A DNA stretch of 64,000 nt from Enterobacter sp. Cy-643 (GTDB taxonomy: Bacteria; Pseudomonadota; Gammaproteobacteria; Enterobacterales; Enterobacteriaceae), in the NCBI RefSeq assembly GCF_011752815.1, contig NZ_VWWV01000001.1, forward strand, positions 1,612,001 to 1,676,000, in the 5' to 3' direction. The position numbers and the translations under genes are program-made. The notes beneath the pieces are model-generated. The model saw only the letters and a program-made list of their open reading frames with translations, searched no databases and was not told the DNA's origin. Shown here piece by piece: positions 29,413 through 37,666 of this stretch. Each line of letters starts with the position of its first letter. Positions within the stretch are counted from its first letter, which is position 1.

Positions 29413-31377
29413 TTAACGCTTCGCTTTCCCCGGCAGCGTTTTCATCAAATCGTCCGGGCTGATGGATGCCACCACGCTCCCCGGCAGCGGCATCTTCAGG
29501 ATATGGTTCTTCATTTTGCCGATGACGTGCATTTCGCACGGGCGGCAGTCAAATTTCAGCGTCAGCACTTCGTCGCCGTGCACCAGCTGCATTGGGGTTG
29601 CCTTCCAGCTTTTAATATTCCCCTTCGCCTGTTTCGGGCAGAGGTTAAACGCAAAGCGCAGGCAGTGTTTGGTGATCATCACCGGCACTTCGCCTTTCTC
29701 TTCATGCGCCTCATACGCAGCGTCAATCAGCTGCACGCCGTAGCGGTGATAAAACTCGCGCGCTTTATGGTTATACACGTTCGCCAGGAAGCTTAAATGG
29801 CTGTCCGGGTAGACCGGCGGCGGCACGCTCACCGCTTTTCGCGTTCCGCGCTGGTAGTTTTGCAGACGCGCTTCGGTCAGGGACTCAATGGCATCACGGC
29901 GCAGCTGGTTAAGCTGGGCGTTTGGCACAAATAAAGCTTCTTCCAGCAAGATGTTCACTTTCCGCGCGGAGTACATGGTCTGGCCCAGCTTGGTCAGGCC
30001 ATCGCGCAGGCTGTCGAACGCTTTCTGCGGGTTATTGGCAACGTCAAACTGACCGACAAGCGTTTGACTGACGCTGACGCCCTCTTCGCTGGTGGCTTTC
30101 ATCACCAGCTGCTGCTGGCTGCCGCTCAATTCGATATCCACCGCCACGCGGCGCTCGCTGGAAGTTTTCAGCAGCGCCTGCTGCCAGTTGTGATCCAGAT
30201 TACGGTTCAGCGGGTGGTTCGGGCGCACCTTTTTCAGCGTTTCCGGCATTTCGTTTGGCCAGACGCGATACTGATTTTTTCCGGTTTTTTCCACCGTATT
30301 AGCGCGGAAGCCGACAATTTCACGCTTGATAAGCACGTTCAGGCCGTCACCGTTGGTCAATGTGTCGGTGGTGGTCACGTCGAGGTGGTCTTTGCTCACT
30401 TTCAGCACTTCGCCTACCGGCAGGCCAACGAATTTCGGTGAGTCAAACGCACCGATGTCTATTTTGCGCTCGTTCACGAAATAATCAGTGCTGCCGCGGT
30501 GGAACGTTTTATCCGGGGACGGAATAAAGTAGTGCGATGTTACGCCGGAAGATGCGCGGGTCAGATCGCTGCGCCCCTCCATCAGCTCGTCCAGCAGCTG
30601 GCGGTAGTACGCGGTGATGTTTTTCACGTAGCTCATGTCTTTATAACGCCCTTCAATTTTGAAGGAGCGCACGCCCGCCTCGACCAGCGCCGCCAGGTTG
30701 GCGCTCTGGTCGTTGTCTTTCATCGATAGCAGGTGTTTTTCATAGGCCACGACGCGGCCCTGATCGTCTTTCAGGGTGTACGGCAGGCGGCAGGCCTGTG
30801 AGCAGTCGCCGCGGTTGGCGCTGCGCCCGGTCTGGGCGTGGGAAATATTACACTGCCCGGAATAGGCCACGCACAGCGCGCCGTGAATGAAGAATTCAAT
30901 CGTCGCGTCAACATTCTGGTGAATGGCGGCAATTTGCTGCAGGTTCAGCTCGCGCGCCAGCACGATTTGCGAGAAACCTGCATCGGACAGAAACTTCGCT
31001 TTTTCCACGCTACGGATGTCGCATTGGGTACTGGCGTGCAGCTCAATCGGCGGCAGATCCATTTCCAGCACGCCCATATCCTGCACGATCAGCGCATCAA
31101 CCCCGGCTTCGTACAGGTCGACAATCATCGAGCGCGCGGGCTCCAGTTCGTCGTCATGCAGAATGGTGTTCAGGGTAACAAAAATTTTCGCCCCGTAGCG
31201 GTGGGCAAACGGCACCAGTTCGGCCAGATCTTGCAGGCTGTTGCCGGCGTTGTGGCGAGCGCCAAAGCCAGGCCCACCGATGTAAACCGCATCCGCACCA
31301 TGGAGAATGGCTTCGCGGGCGATGGCGGTATCACGGGCAGGACTGAGTAATTCAAGTTGATTTGCGTGCAGGCGCAT
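29413..31377 (-). CDS. rlhA: RlhA, 23S rRNA C2501 hydroxylation protein (U32 family)
   Basis: 654 residues from the ATG at 31377 (MRLHANQLELLSPARD), which matches E. coli RlhA (YdcP). Upstream in-frame codons have no family support. The U32 core (~5-290) includes AVYIGGPGFGAR and the metal-binding cysteines in the SGQCNISHAQTGRSANRGDCSQACR stretch. A C-terminal region has the further cysteines HCLRFAFNLCPK and FDCRPCEM. RlhA is required for hydroxylation of C2501 near the peptidyl transferase centre. Convergent-neighbour gap downstream holds its terminator; sutR follows on the same strand upstream. Confidence 0.96.
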   Translation of the reverse strand: MRLHANQLELLSPARDTAIAREAILHGADAVYIGGPGFGARHNAGNSLQDLAELVPFAHRYGAKIFVTLNTILHDDELEPARSMIVDLYEAGVDALIVQDMGVLEMDLPPIELHASTQCDIRSVEKAKFLSDAGFSQIVLARELNLQQIAAIHQNVDATIEFFIHGALCVAYSGQCNISHAQTGRSANRGDCSQACRLPYTLKDDQGRVVAYEKHLLSMKDNDQSANLAALVEAGVRSFKIEGRYKDMSYVKNITAYYRQLLDELMEGRSDLTRASSGVTSHYFIPSPDKTFHRGSTDYFVNERKIDIGAFDSPKFVGLPVGEVLKVSKDHLDVTTTDTLTNGDGLNVLIKREIVGFRANTVEKTGKNQYRVWPNEMPETLKKVRPNHPLNRNLDHNWQQALLKTSSERRVAVDIELSGSQQQLVMKATSEEGVSVSQTLVGQFDVANNPQKAFDSLRDGLTKLGQTMYSARKVNILLEEALFVPNAQLNQLRRDAIESLTEARLQNYQRGTRKAVSVPPPVYPDSHLSFLANVYNHKAREFYHRYGVQLIDAAYEAHEEKGEVPVMITKHCLRFAFNLCPKQAKGNIKSWKATPMQLVHGDEVLTLKFDCRPCEMHVIGKMKNHILKMPLPGSVVASISPDDLMKTLPGKAKR

Positions 31378-31448
31378 AAAATTTGTCGTGTTCTGTAAGG
31401 GCGAAAGGCGGCTATTGTAGTCACTTCCCCCGCGCAAAAACAGAGGGA

Positions 31449-31988
31449 TTATGCCGTCGTGAGCGGATAGTGAATCAGCGAATGAAAATGCGTCTCATCG
31501 GCCCCTGAATTACGGTAAGCGTGGGGACGATCGCCGTGAAATTTTAAGCCCGCCCCGGCCAGCAACGTCTGCCATTCTCCGTCAATATTCATGTCCAGCG
31601 CGCCGCTTATGACCACCACATGCTCAATGACGCCGCTATCGTGCGCCGACGATTCGCTGAGCGCGCCGGGGGCGAGACGAATAGAAAAGTGGTCAAAACG
31701 CAGGCGTGGATCGTAAGGAAAGAGCGGCACCACCACCATTTCCCGGTGCTGCGGGTCAAAGACCGGGCGTACGGGCGCGGAACCGGCTTCAAGGAACACC
31801 GAAAACGGCACGTTAAAGCCGGTGGCAATCTTCCATAATGTGGCGACGGTCGGGCTGGATTCGTTGCGCTCGATCTGCCCGAGCATCGCTTTCGACACGC
31901 CGGTTTGTTCCGCCGCGAAGGTCAGGCTCCAGCCTCTGGCCTGACGCAGGCTTTTCAGGGTGTTCGCCAGATGTTGCGCTATGTCCAT
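31449..31988 (-). CDS. sutR: SutR (YdcN), XRE-cupin transcriptional regulator
   Basis: 179 residues from the ATG at 31988, preceded by GGGAGGAAAGA. The XRE helix-turn-helix covers residues ~10-65 (GWSLTFAAEQTGVSKAMLGQIERNESSPTVATLWKIATG). A cupin sensor domain (~100-175) has VIEHVVVISG and FHSLIHYP. It is the E. coli SutR type, implicated in sulfur-utilisation genes. Divergent from ydcO, with paired palindromic sites between them. rlhA lies 71 bases downstream. Confidence 0.93.
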   Translation of the reverse strand: MDIAQHLANTLKSLRQARGWSLTFAAEQTGVSKAMLGQIERNESSPTVATLWKIATGFNVPFSVFLEAGSAPVRPVFDPQHREMVVVPLFPYDPRLRFDHFSIRLAPGALSESSAHDSGVIEHVVVISGALDMNIDGEWQTLLAGAGLKFHGDRPHAYRNSGADETHFHSLIHYPLTTA

Positions 31989-32012
31989 TCTTTCCTCCCG
32001 TTGAGGGCGCAG

Positions 32013-32070
32013 TATAGCGCCTTGTGCGCTATAACGCACGATGCTATATTCCCCGGACGCTATAACGCAC
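32013..32070. promoter_or_regulatory. SutR-type operators in the sutR/ydcO intergenic region
   Basis: A perfect palindrome TATAGCGC-N5-GCGCTATA runs 32013-32033. Its right arm extends to CGCTATAACGCAC (32027-32039), which is repeated exactly at 32058-32070, a 31-base period (three helical turns). The sequence lies between the divergent starts at 31988 and 32083, so it likely controls both. It includes TATAAC hexamers usable as -10 elements. SutR is the only candidate regulator next to it. Confidence 0.72.
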
Positions 32071-32082
32071 AACGAGCCCACT

Positions 32083-33249
32083 ATGCGCCTTTATCTTCCC
32101 CCGTTTCCCACCGTTCTCGCCGGTTTTGTGGCCGTCCTGGTCGGCTATGCCAGTTCCGCCGCCATTATCTGGCAGGCGGCAGATGCCGCAGGCGCTAACC
32201 CGCACCAAATTGCCGGCTGGCTGACAATGCTGGGCCTGGCAATGGGCATCAGTACGCTGGGGTTAACGCTGTGGTATCGCGCGCCGATCCTCACAGCCTG
32301 GTCCACGCCGGGCGCGGCGCTGCTGGCCACCAGCCTGCCGGGCTACAGCCTGAACGACGCGGTGGGCATTTTTATATTCGCTTCTGGGCTGATCCTGATT
32401 TGTGGCCTCACCGGGCTGTTCGCCAGGCTGATGCGCCTGATCCCCCCTACGCTCTCCGCTGCCATGCTGGCCGGGGTTTTGCTCCGGTTTGGTCTCGACA
32501 CCTTTACATCGTTACAGGGTCACTTTTTGCTGTGCATCAGTATGCTGGCCGGCTGGCTGCTGGCAAAAGTGTTTGCCCCGCGCTATGCCGTCGTTGTCGC
32601 CATGCTGGCTGGCCTGCTGATTTGCTTTATCAGCGGCGAACTTCACGCCGGAAGCGTTCCGGTTTCTGTCGTGACGCCTGAATTCATCGCCCCCTCATTT
32701 AGCCTCGCCAGCCTGCTGGGCATCGGCGTACCCTTCTTCCTGGTGACGATGGCCTCGCAAAATGCCCCCGGCGTCGCCACGCTGGCGGCCTCCGGCTACA
32801 AAGTCCCGGTTTCACCGCTGATTGTCGTAACGGCGTTAATGGCCCTGCTGCTGGCACCGTTCGGGGTATTTTCGGTTTGCATCGCCGCCATTACCGCCGC
32901 CATTTGCCAGAGTGCGGAAGCCCATCCGGACAAGGACAAACGCTGGCTTGCCGCCGCCGCTGCGGGGGTATTTTATTTACTGGCCGGCGTGTTTGGCGGG
33001 GCGATTTCGACGCTGCTGACGGCGCTGCCGCTCGCCTGGATCCATACTCTCGCCGGGCTTGCCCTGCTGGGCACCATTGCCGGAAGCCTGCACCAGGCAC
33101 TGAACCACGAACGCGACAGGGACGCCGCCATCGTGACATTCCTGGTGACCGCCTCAGGCGTCAATCTGCTCGGCGTCAGCTCTGCATTTTGGGGGGTGAT
33201 CGCCGGGGGGATTTGCTACACCGCGCTTTCAAGGCTGAAGCGCGCGTAG
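32083..33249 (+). CDS. ydcO: YdcO, BenE-family inner-membrane transporter
   Basis: 388 residues from the ATG at 32083 (MRLYLPPFPTVLAGFVAVLVGYASSAAIIWQA), matching E. coli YdcO. About 12 membrane segments, including the family stretch FLVTMASQNAPGVATL. BenE relatives are benzoate:H+ symporters; the substrate of YdcO is not known. Divergent from sutR, as in E. coli. The 3' end overlaps the AraC-family gene by 21 bases in convergent orientation. Confidence 0.92.
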   Translation: MRLYLPPFPTVLAGFVAVLVGYASSAAIIWQAADAAGANPHQIAGWLTMLGLAMGISTLGLTLWYRAPILTAWSTPGAALLATSLPGYSLNDAVGIFIFASGLILICGLTGLFARLMRLIPPTLSAAMLAGVLLRFGLDTFTSLQGHFLLCISMLAGWLLAKVFAPRYAVVVAMLAGLLICFISGELHAGSVPVSVVTPEFIAPSFSLASLLGIGVPFFLVTMASQNAPGVATLAASGYKVPVSPLIVVTALMALLLAPFGVFSVCIAAITAAICQSAEAHPDKDKRWLAAAAAGVFYLLAGVFGGAISTLLTALPLAWIHTLAGLALLGTIAGSLHQALNHERDRDAAIVTFLVTASGVNLLGVSSAFWGVIAGGICYTALSRLKRA

Positions 33250-34125
33250 CTGCGAGGGCGTTGCGCCAAAGACGCTTTTAAAGCGGTTACTGAAGTGGCT
33301 CGGCGAGCTGAATCCGCAGGCCATAGCGATCTCCGTCAGCGGCAGTTTTCCCTGGCGAACCAGCATTTCCGCCTTCGCCATTCTGCGCTGCATCACGTAC
33401 TGGTGTGGCGCCAGGCCGGTGGACTGTTTAAACATTCTCGCAAAGTGATATTCACTGAGATCCGCCAGTCGGGCAAGTTCGCCCAGGGTCAGCGCCTCGC
33501 TCAGGTTCTGCTCGATATACGCCTGGGCATTACGCAGTACCGCGGGTGCCAGTCCGCCACGCACCGTCGGCAGTTTCCACTGCACGCTGCTGTAATGCTG
33601 CACCAGATGCGTCAACAGCAGCGTAGAAGCCGTGCTTAACGTTAGGTGATTCGCCCGCTGCTGCCAGTCGCTGCTCAACAGGAAATGGCGATAAAGCTGG
33701 GTTATGCGCGGGTCGTCGGCGAAGGTTTTTTCATCAAGGTTGATGGCCGCCGGGCCGCGGTCCCAAATCTGCGCGGCAATCTCTTTCAAATGCTCGTCGG
33801 TGCAGTACAGGTGCACAAACGAGAAGTCATCCCGCACGTCCCAGGTTGATTCGCTGTCTTCCGGCATAATGCAGAAGCGATCCGGCCCGCCGCCGTTGCG
33901 CCAGCCTGAGCTCGTTTTTTGATACGTTTCGTACCCTTCGGTCACGTACAGGCTCAGCGTGTGGTGATCGCAGCGCTGGGTAATGCAGTCATTTCCGTTT
34001 GACCAGGCGGCAAGCTGAATCCCTGAGCCAAGCTGAACGCTGCCGTTCAGGCGGGCTTTATGCTGCTGCAGGTTTTCAAAGGCGTGGTATGGCGCGGTCA
34101 TAGCAGGAATCGGCTTCTGGAACAT
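33229..34125 (-). CDS. AraC-family regulator
   Basis: 298 residues if it starts at ATG 34125 (MFQKPIPAMTAPY); a second ATG at 34101 is also possible, as neither has a strong ribosome site. The N-terminal ~170 residues form the sensing domain (TLSLYVTEGYETYQK). Two C-terminal HTH motifs (EALTLGELARLADLSEYHFARMFKQSTG and LPLTEIAMACGFSSPSHFSNRFKSVFG) make the AraC domain. It is divergent from the DMT exporter gene and probably regulates it. The 21-base convergent overlap with ydcO is unusual. Confidence 0.85.
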   Translation of the reverse strand: MFQKPIPAMTAPYHAFENLQQHKARLNGSVQLGSGIQLAAWSNGNDCITQRCDHHTLSLYVTEGYETYQKTSSGWRNGGGPDRFCIMPEDSESTWDVRDDFSFVHLYCTDEHLKEIAAQIWDRGPAAINLDEKTFADDPRITQLYRHFLLSSDWQQRANHLTLSTASTLLLTHLVQHYSSVQWKLPTVRGGLAPAVLRNAQAYIEQNLSEALTLGELARLADLSEYHFARMFKQSTGLAPHQYVMQRRMAKAEMLVRQGKLPLTEIAMACGFSSPSHFSNRFKSVFGATPSQLRALQP

Positions 34126-34273
34126 AATGGCTAGTGTAAGGACTGCGCGCCGCCGTCGCCACTGCCGCCGCGAAAAAAAACCGCAAGAATATGCAAGTCG
34201 CCGGCCAGGATGAAAGCCGCCGCGGCGGAAAAAAAGCAGACTCATCATCTGGCTTTGACTGACGAGAACAACA

Positions 34274-35173
34274 ATGAACGCTTTGCTTTATATTCTGGTG
34301 GTGGTGATTTGGGGAACGACCTGGATAGCCATTTACATGCAACAGGGGGTCGTTTCCGTCCCCGTGTCTATTTTCTGGCGCTTTGCCGTGGCGGCGGTGG
34401 TGATGCTCGTGGTGCTGCTCGCGCTGGGCCGCCTCAAACGTATCGGCCTAAAAGACCATCTGTTTTGCGTCCTGCAGGGCGCGTGCGTGTTCGGCTTCAA
34501 CTTCTTCTGCTTCTACCACGCGGCGGCCTATATCAGCTCCGGCCTGGAGTCGGTGATCTTCTCGATGGCGGTACTGTTCAACGCCTTCAACAATTTTCTG
34601 TTCTTCCGCAAGAAACCGTCTCCCCGCGTATTGCCCGCCGCCGCGCTGGGGATTGCCGGAATTATCGCCCTGTTCTGGCACGATCTTGCGGCCACACAAA
34701 TGGCGCCTTCGCTGCTGATCGGCATCGGCCTTAGCGCGCTCGGCACCTTTGGCTTCTCTTTGGGGAATATGATCAGTGCCCGTCACCAAAGCCGGGGCCT
34801 GGAAACGCTATCCACCAATACCTATGCGATGTTTTACGGCACCGCAATTATGGGCGTGGTGGCGCTGGCGAGCGGGGAATCGTTTATGCCGGATTTCACC
34901 GTGCGCTACATTGGCTCCCTGCTTTATCTGGCGATTTTTGGGTCGGTGATTGCCTTTGGCGCCTACTTCACCCTGGTTGGCCGCATCGGGGCGAGCCAGG
35001 CCGCCTACAGTACGCTACTCTTCCCGCTGGTGGCGCTGACGCTGTCGACGCTTTACGAAGGTTACGTCTGGCACGCTAACGCCGTGCTGGGGCTGGTGAT
35101 GATTCTGCTGGGCAACCTGGTGATGTTCGCTAAGCCGGAACAGTGGCTGCCGCGGCGGAGAAAACTGGCATAA
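34274..35173 (+). CDS. EamA/DMT-family exporter
   Basis: 299 residues with ten hydrophobic segments arranged as two EamA repeats. The first repeat begins ILVVVIWGTTWIAIYMQQGVVSVPVSIFWRF. The family exports amino acids, metabolites or drugs; the substrate here cannot be read. A 148-base region separates it from the divergent AraC gene. It ends with a strong terminator. Confidence 0.88.
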   Translation: MNALLYILVVVIWGTTWIAIYMQQGVVSVPVSIFWRFAVAAVVMLVVLLALGRLKRIGLKDHLFCVLQGACVFGFNFFCFYHAAAYISSGLESVIFSMAVLFNAFNNFLFFRKKPSPRVLPAAALGIAGIIALFWHDLAATQMAPSLLIGIGLSALGTFGFSLGNMISARHQSRGLETLSTNTYAMFYGTAIMGVVALASGESFMPDFTVRYIGSLLYLAIFGSVIAFGAYFTLVGRIGASQAAYSTLLFPLVALTLSTLYEGYVWHANAVLGLVMILLGNLVMFAKPEQWLPRRRKLA

Positions 35174-35174
35174 T

Positions 35175-35207
35175 AAAAAACCGCAGCTTTTCATGGCTGC
35201 GGTTTTT
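35175..35207. terminator. bidirectional terminator
   Basis: AAAAAA precedes a stem CCGCAGC/GCTGCGG with loop TTTTCATG, followed by TTTTTG. It serves the DMT gene on plus and the DUF3313 lipoprotein gene on minus. Confidence 0.92.
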
Positions 35208-35221
35208 GTTTGCAAAAAAGG

Positions 35222-35890
35222 TTATTTATTCGGCACGTCAAACATCGTAGCGTCGGTGGCCAAATCATCCACCACCTGTTTCAGGGTATCGACGGTGACT
35301 TTGGCATTTTCGTTGCTGAGCGTTTTCCCTTCGCCTTTACGCACCACGCGTAAAACGGGCTTATTGGTCGCCGCATCAATCAGTTCGCCTTCGAAATAGA
35401 GATCGGTATTCATGGTGCGGTGCCCGGTGGCCATTTGCGTGCCCGCGACAACCATCGCAATCGGGATCACCTCATAGAACTGCAGCCCTTCTTTGCTGCT
35501 GTCCACGCCGGTTATCGCGCCCCGGAAAATAAGGCTGTGCGAGCCTGGCGTCGTGACCAGCTGTTTACGCTGCGCCGCCGCGGCCTTTAGCTTTGTGTTG
35601 GTGTACGCCAGCAGGCCATCCAGCGTGTTCTGACCTATTTGGGTCGTCGGCCTTGGCGTCGGATAGTAGACCACCGGATTGTAGACCAGGCTGTCGTAGT
35701 TGCCGGGTTTGAAGTTCGGGTCAACCCAGCGCATAACGGTTTTACCGGTAGCTGATTTTGTCTCCTGCAGACCGGAGTAATCTTTTAGAAACCCAGAGTA
35801 TTTTTCCGGCGCGGTGGTTTTTGAAGCACACCCCGCCAGCGCGAATAAACCGACCAGACAAGCCACTTTAAAATACGTTTTGCTCCGCAT
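35222..35890 (-). CDS. DUF3313 family outer-membrane lipoprotein
   Basis: 222 residues from the ATG at 35890 with AGGA upstream. A type II signal with lipobox LALAGC... reads LFALAGC, so Cys22 should be lipidated. The rest contains YSGFLKDYSGL and MRWVDPNFKPGNYDSLVYNPVVYYP, the DUF3313 core. Function unknown; this family occurs in many enterobacteria as a single small gene. Confidence 0.86.
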   Translation of the reverse strand: MRSKTYFKVACLVGLFALAGCASKTTAPEKYSGFLKDYSGLQETKSATGKTVMRWVDPNFKPGNYDSLVYNPVVYYPTPRPTTQIGQNTLDGLLAYTNTKLKAAAAQRKQLVTTPGSHSLIFRGAITGVDSSKEGLQFYEVIPIAMVVAGTQMATGHRTMNTDLYFEGELIDAATNKPVLRVVRKGEGKTLSNENAKVTVDTLKQVVDDLATDATMFDVPNK

Positions 35891-35978
35891 CGTTTGATCC
35901 TGTTTGTGGGTATAAGCCATTCAGGTATAGCAAAAAACGATACATTGTGTGGGGGTTAAGCCGTCTTGATGTCAAAAC

Positions 35979-37094
35979 TCAGATCTCGCGCTCATCGCCG
36001 GCGGCGGCAAGGCCATCGCAGAGCAGGTCGATAATCAATAACGCGCCATAGCGCCCTTCACCGGGCGTCAGCCAGACATCCCCGGCATGTACTGCGCTGG
36101 CGGGATCTTTTGTCACCATAACGATGGCTGCGCCCTGCCGCCGGGCCTGCTGCACTGCAGCCTGCAGTGCGTTGTCCGGTGCCGAGCTGGCAAAGACGAT
36201 CATCGCCTGTTCGCGATTCAGCATTGAGGCGGTAAAGCTCATTAGCGCAGGATCATAACAAACGCTGGCGGGCTGGCCCTGCGTTAGCAGCCGGTACTGC
36301 AAAAGGCTGGAAAAAGGCGTGTCTGCCGCCCCCGCACTAAAGATATGAATCGCTTTCGCTCGCTTCAAAAGCGAAATGGCGCGCGAAACATTGGTTTCCG
36401 GAAGCGTTTCCAGTTGCTGAGTGAGCGACTGCTGAATGCCGCTCAACTGCCGCTGCCAGGACGCGGGCAGCTCACTGCCCGGCATGGCCGTGCTGGCCTG
36501 CGCCAGCTTCATGCGTAAATCACGGATATCATCGCAGCCTGCGGCTCTGGCAAAGCGCGTAATCGTGGCCGGACTGACGCCCGCCGCCTGGGCAAGCTGG
36601 TCGATTGTCGCCGACGACGCAAAGGCGGGATCGTGCAGAATGGCCTGCGCAACTCTCGCTTCCTGCTGGCTGAACTCCGCCAGCCGCTGGCGGATACGGC
36701 TGATAATGTCGCCCTCCGTATCCCGCCCGATGGAATGAGAAAAGCGCTCCAGCACATCTTTAGCCACGCCGCCCCGGTTGGCCAGAAACTGCAGCGTGTC
36801 GTTGTCCACCCAGGCGGCATCCCCCAGCATTTGAGAGGGCGCTGCCAGCAAATCCTGTACCCGACTGTCGTGCTGCTGGTGACGAACCTGGCCGAGGAAA
36901 TCATTCATGTCGCTGCAGCCAATGGTGCGCGCGAACTGCTGGAGCGTGGCCTGACTGACACCCGCGCGCGCCGCCAGTTGCTCCATGGTCGCGTCCGGTA
37001 GCTGGAAGAAATTCTCCAGAAAAAAGCGGGCCAGCCGCGTTTCCTGGGGAGAAGAATCGGCTAACCCATGAACCAGGTGATACACAATATCCAT
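35979..37094 (-). CDS. RpiR/MurR-family regulator with two HTH domains
   Basis: 371 residues, about 85 longer than normal RpiR proteins (~285). The extra length is a second HTH_6 domain. Domain 1 spans ~15-70 with TMEQLAARAGVSQATLQQFAR; domain 2 spans ~137-197 with TIDQLAQAAGVSPATITRFAR. The repeats align across their length (..GCSDMNDF vs ..GCDDIRDL). A C-terminal SIS domain (~245-365) senses a phosphosugar in the family. It is divergent from the PTS/GH4 operon, with three matching operators between. I infer 6-phospho-beta-glucoside as effector. I do not recall an RpiR member with this architecture. Confidence 0.9.
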   Translation of the reverse strand: MDIVYHLVHGLADSSPQETRLARFFLENFFQLPDATMEQLAARAGVSQATLQQFARTIGCSDMNDFLGQVRHQQHDSRVQDLLAAPSQMLGDAAWVDNDTLQFLANRGGVAKDVLERFSHSIGRDTEGDIISRIRQRLAEFSQQEARVAQAILHDPAFASSATIDQLAQAAGVSPATITRFARAAGCDDIRDLRMKLAQASTAMPGSELPASWQRQLSGIQQSLTQQLETLPETNVSRAISLLKRAKAIHIFSAGAADTPFSSLLQYRLLTQGQPASVCYDPALMSFTASMLNREQAMIVFASSAPDNALQAAVQQARRQGAAIVMVTKDPASAVHAGDVWLTPGEGRYGALLIIDLLCDGLAAAGDEREI

Positions 37095-37147
37095 CGCTAA
37101 AAGGTTCCTTGTGTCTGCGTCGCAGGCGGATAAATCATCATAATCCG

Positions 37148-37164
37148 TTGAAATTATTTTTCAA
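37148..37164. promoter_or_regulatory. RpiR operator O1
   Basis: TTGAAA-TTATT-TTTCAA, a perfect 6-5-6 inverted repeat, 54 bases from the regulator start, placed to autoregulate it. Confidence 0.75.
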
Positions 37165-37268
37165 TTAACTTTGCCACGATACCTTTCCCGCTGTTTCTCC
37201 CTTCGCCGTAAAAGTCTTGTTATTCCTTTAACATTCGGGAAACCAATAATCCAACGCAGATCACGGTC

Positions 37269-37285
37269 ATGAAAATAATTTTCAT
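37269..37285. promoter_or_regulatory. RpiR operator O2
   Basis: ATGAAA-ATAAT-TTTCAT, same 6-5-6 geometry as O1 and O3; the whole 17-mer is palindromic about its central A. It lies 121 bases from O1 and 42 bases from O3 (about four helical turns). Confidence 0.78.
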
Positions 37286-37310
37286 ACATGCTGAATTAAC
37301 GCGCTGTTGT

Positions 37311-37327
37311 TTGAAACACGTTTTCAA
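37311..37327. promoter_or_regulatory. RpiR operator O3
   Basis: TTGAAA-CACGT-TTTCAA, same hexamers as O1, 17 bases before the PTS IIB start. It overlaps the expected position of the ribosome-site leader, so bound regulator would block the operon. Confidence 0.8.
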
Positions 37328-37344
37328 TTTGAAGGATAAAGGTA

Positions 37345-37650
37345 ATGAAAAAGATCATGTTGTGTTGTGCCGCGGGAATGTCCACCAGCATGCTGGTGCA
37401 GAAAATGCGCACCGAGGCCACGAAACGCGCCCTGGACGTTCAAATTGACGCCGTCTCTGTCGCCGAAATTGAAAGCCACCTCCAGAGCGCCGACGTGGTG
37501 TTGCTTGGCCCTCAGGTGCAGTTCGAGCTGGCCCGGCTTTCCGAGCTATCGGCGCCTCTCGGCAAGCCGGTTGCGGTGATCGACATGATGGATTACGGCA
37601 CGATGCGCGGCGACCGCGTACTGGATAAAGCCATTACTCTGATGGCCTGA
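37345..37650 (+). CDS. PTS lactose/cellobiose-type EIIB
   Basis: 101 residues. Cysteine in MKKIMLCCAAGMSTSMLVQKM (C8 aligns with the ChbB phosphocysteine) is followed by the usual IIB loop. Later GPQVQFELARL is the typical family stretch. EIIB passes phosphate from EIIA to the sugar during uptake through EIIC. First gene of the operon, followed by GH4 hydrolase and EIIC. No EIIA gene lies nearby, so another operon must supply it. Confidence 0.93.
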   Translation: MKKIMLCCAAGMSTSMLVQKMRTEATKRALDVQIDAVSVAEIESHLQSADVVLLGPQVQFELARLSELSAPLGKPVAVIDMMDYGTMRGDRVLDKAITLMA

Positions 37651-37666
37651 CAACCGGGAGAAACCA

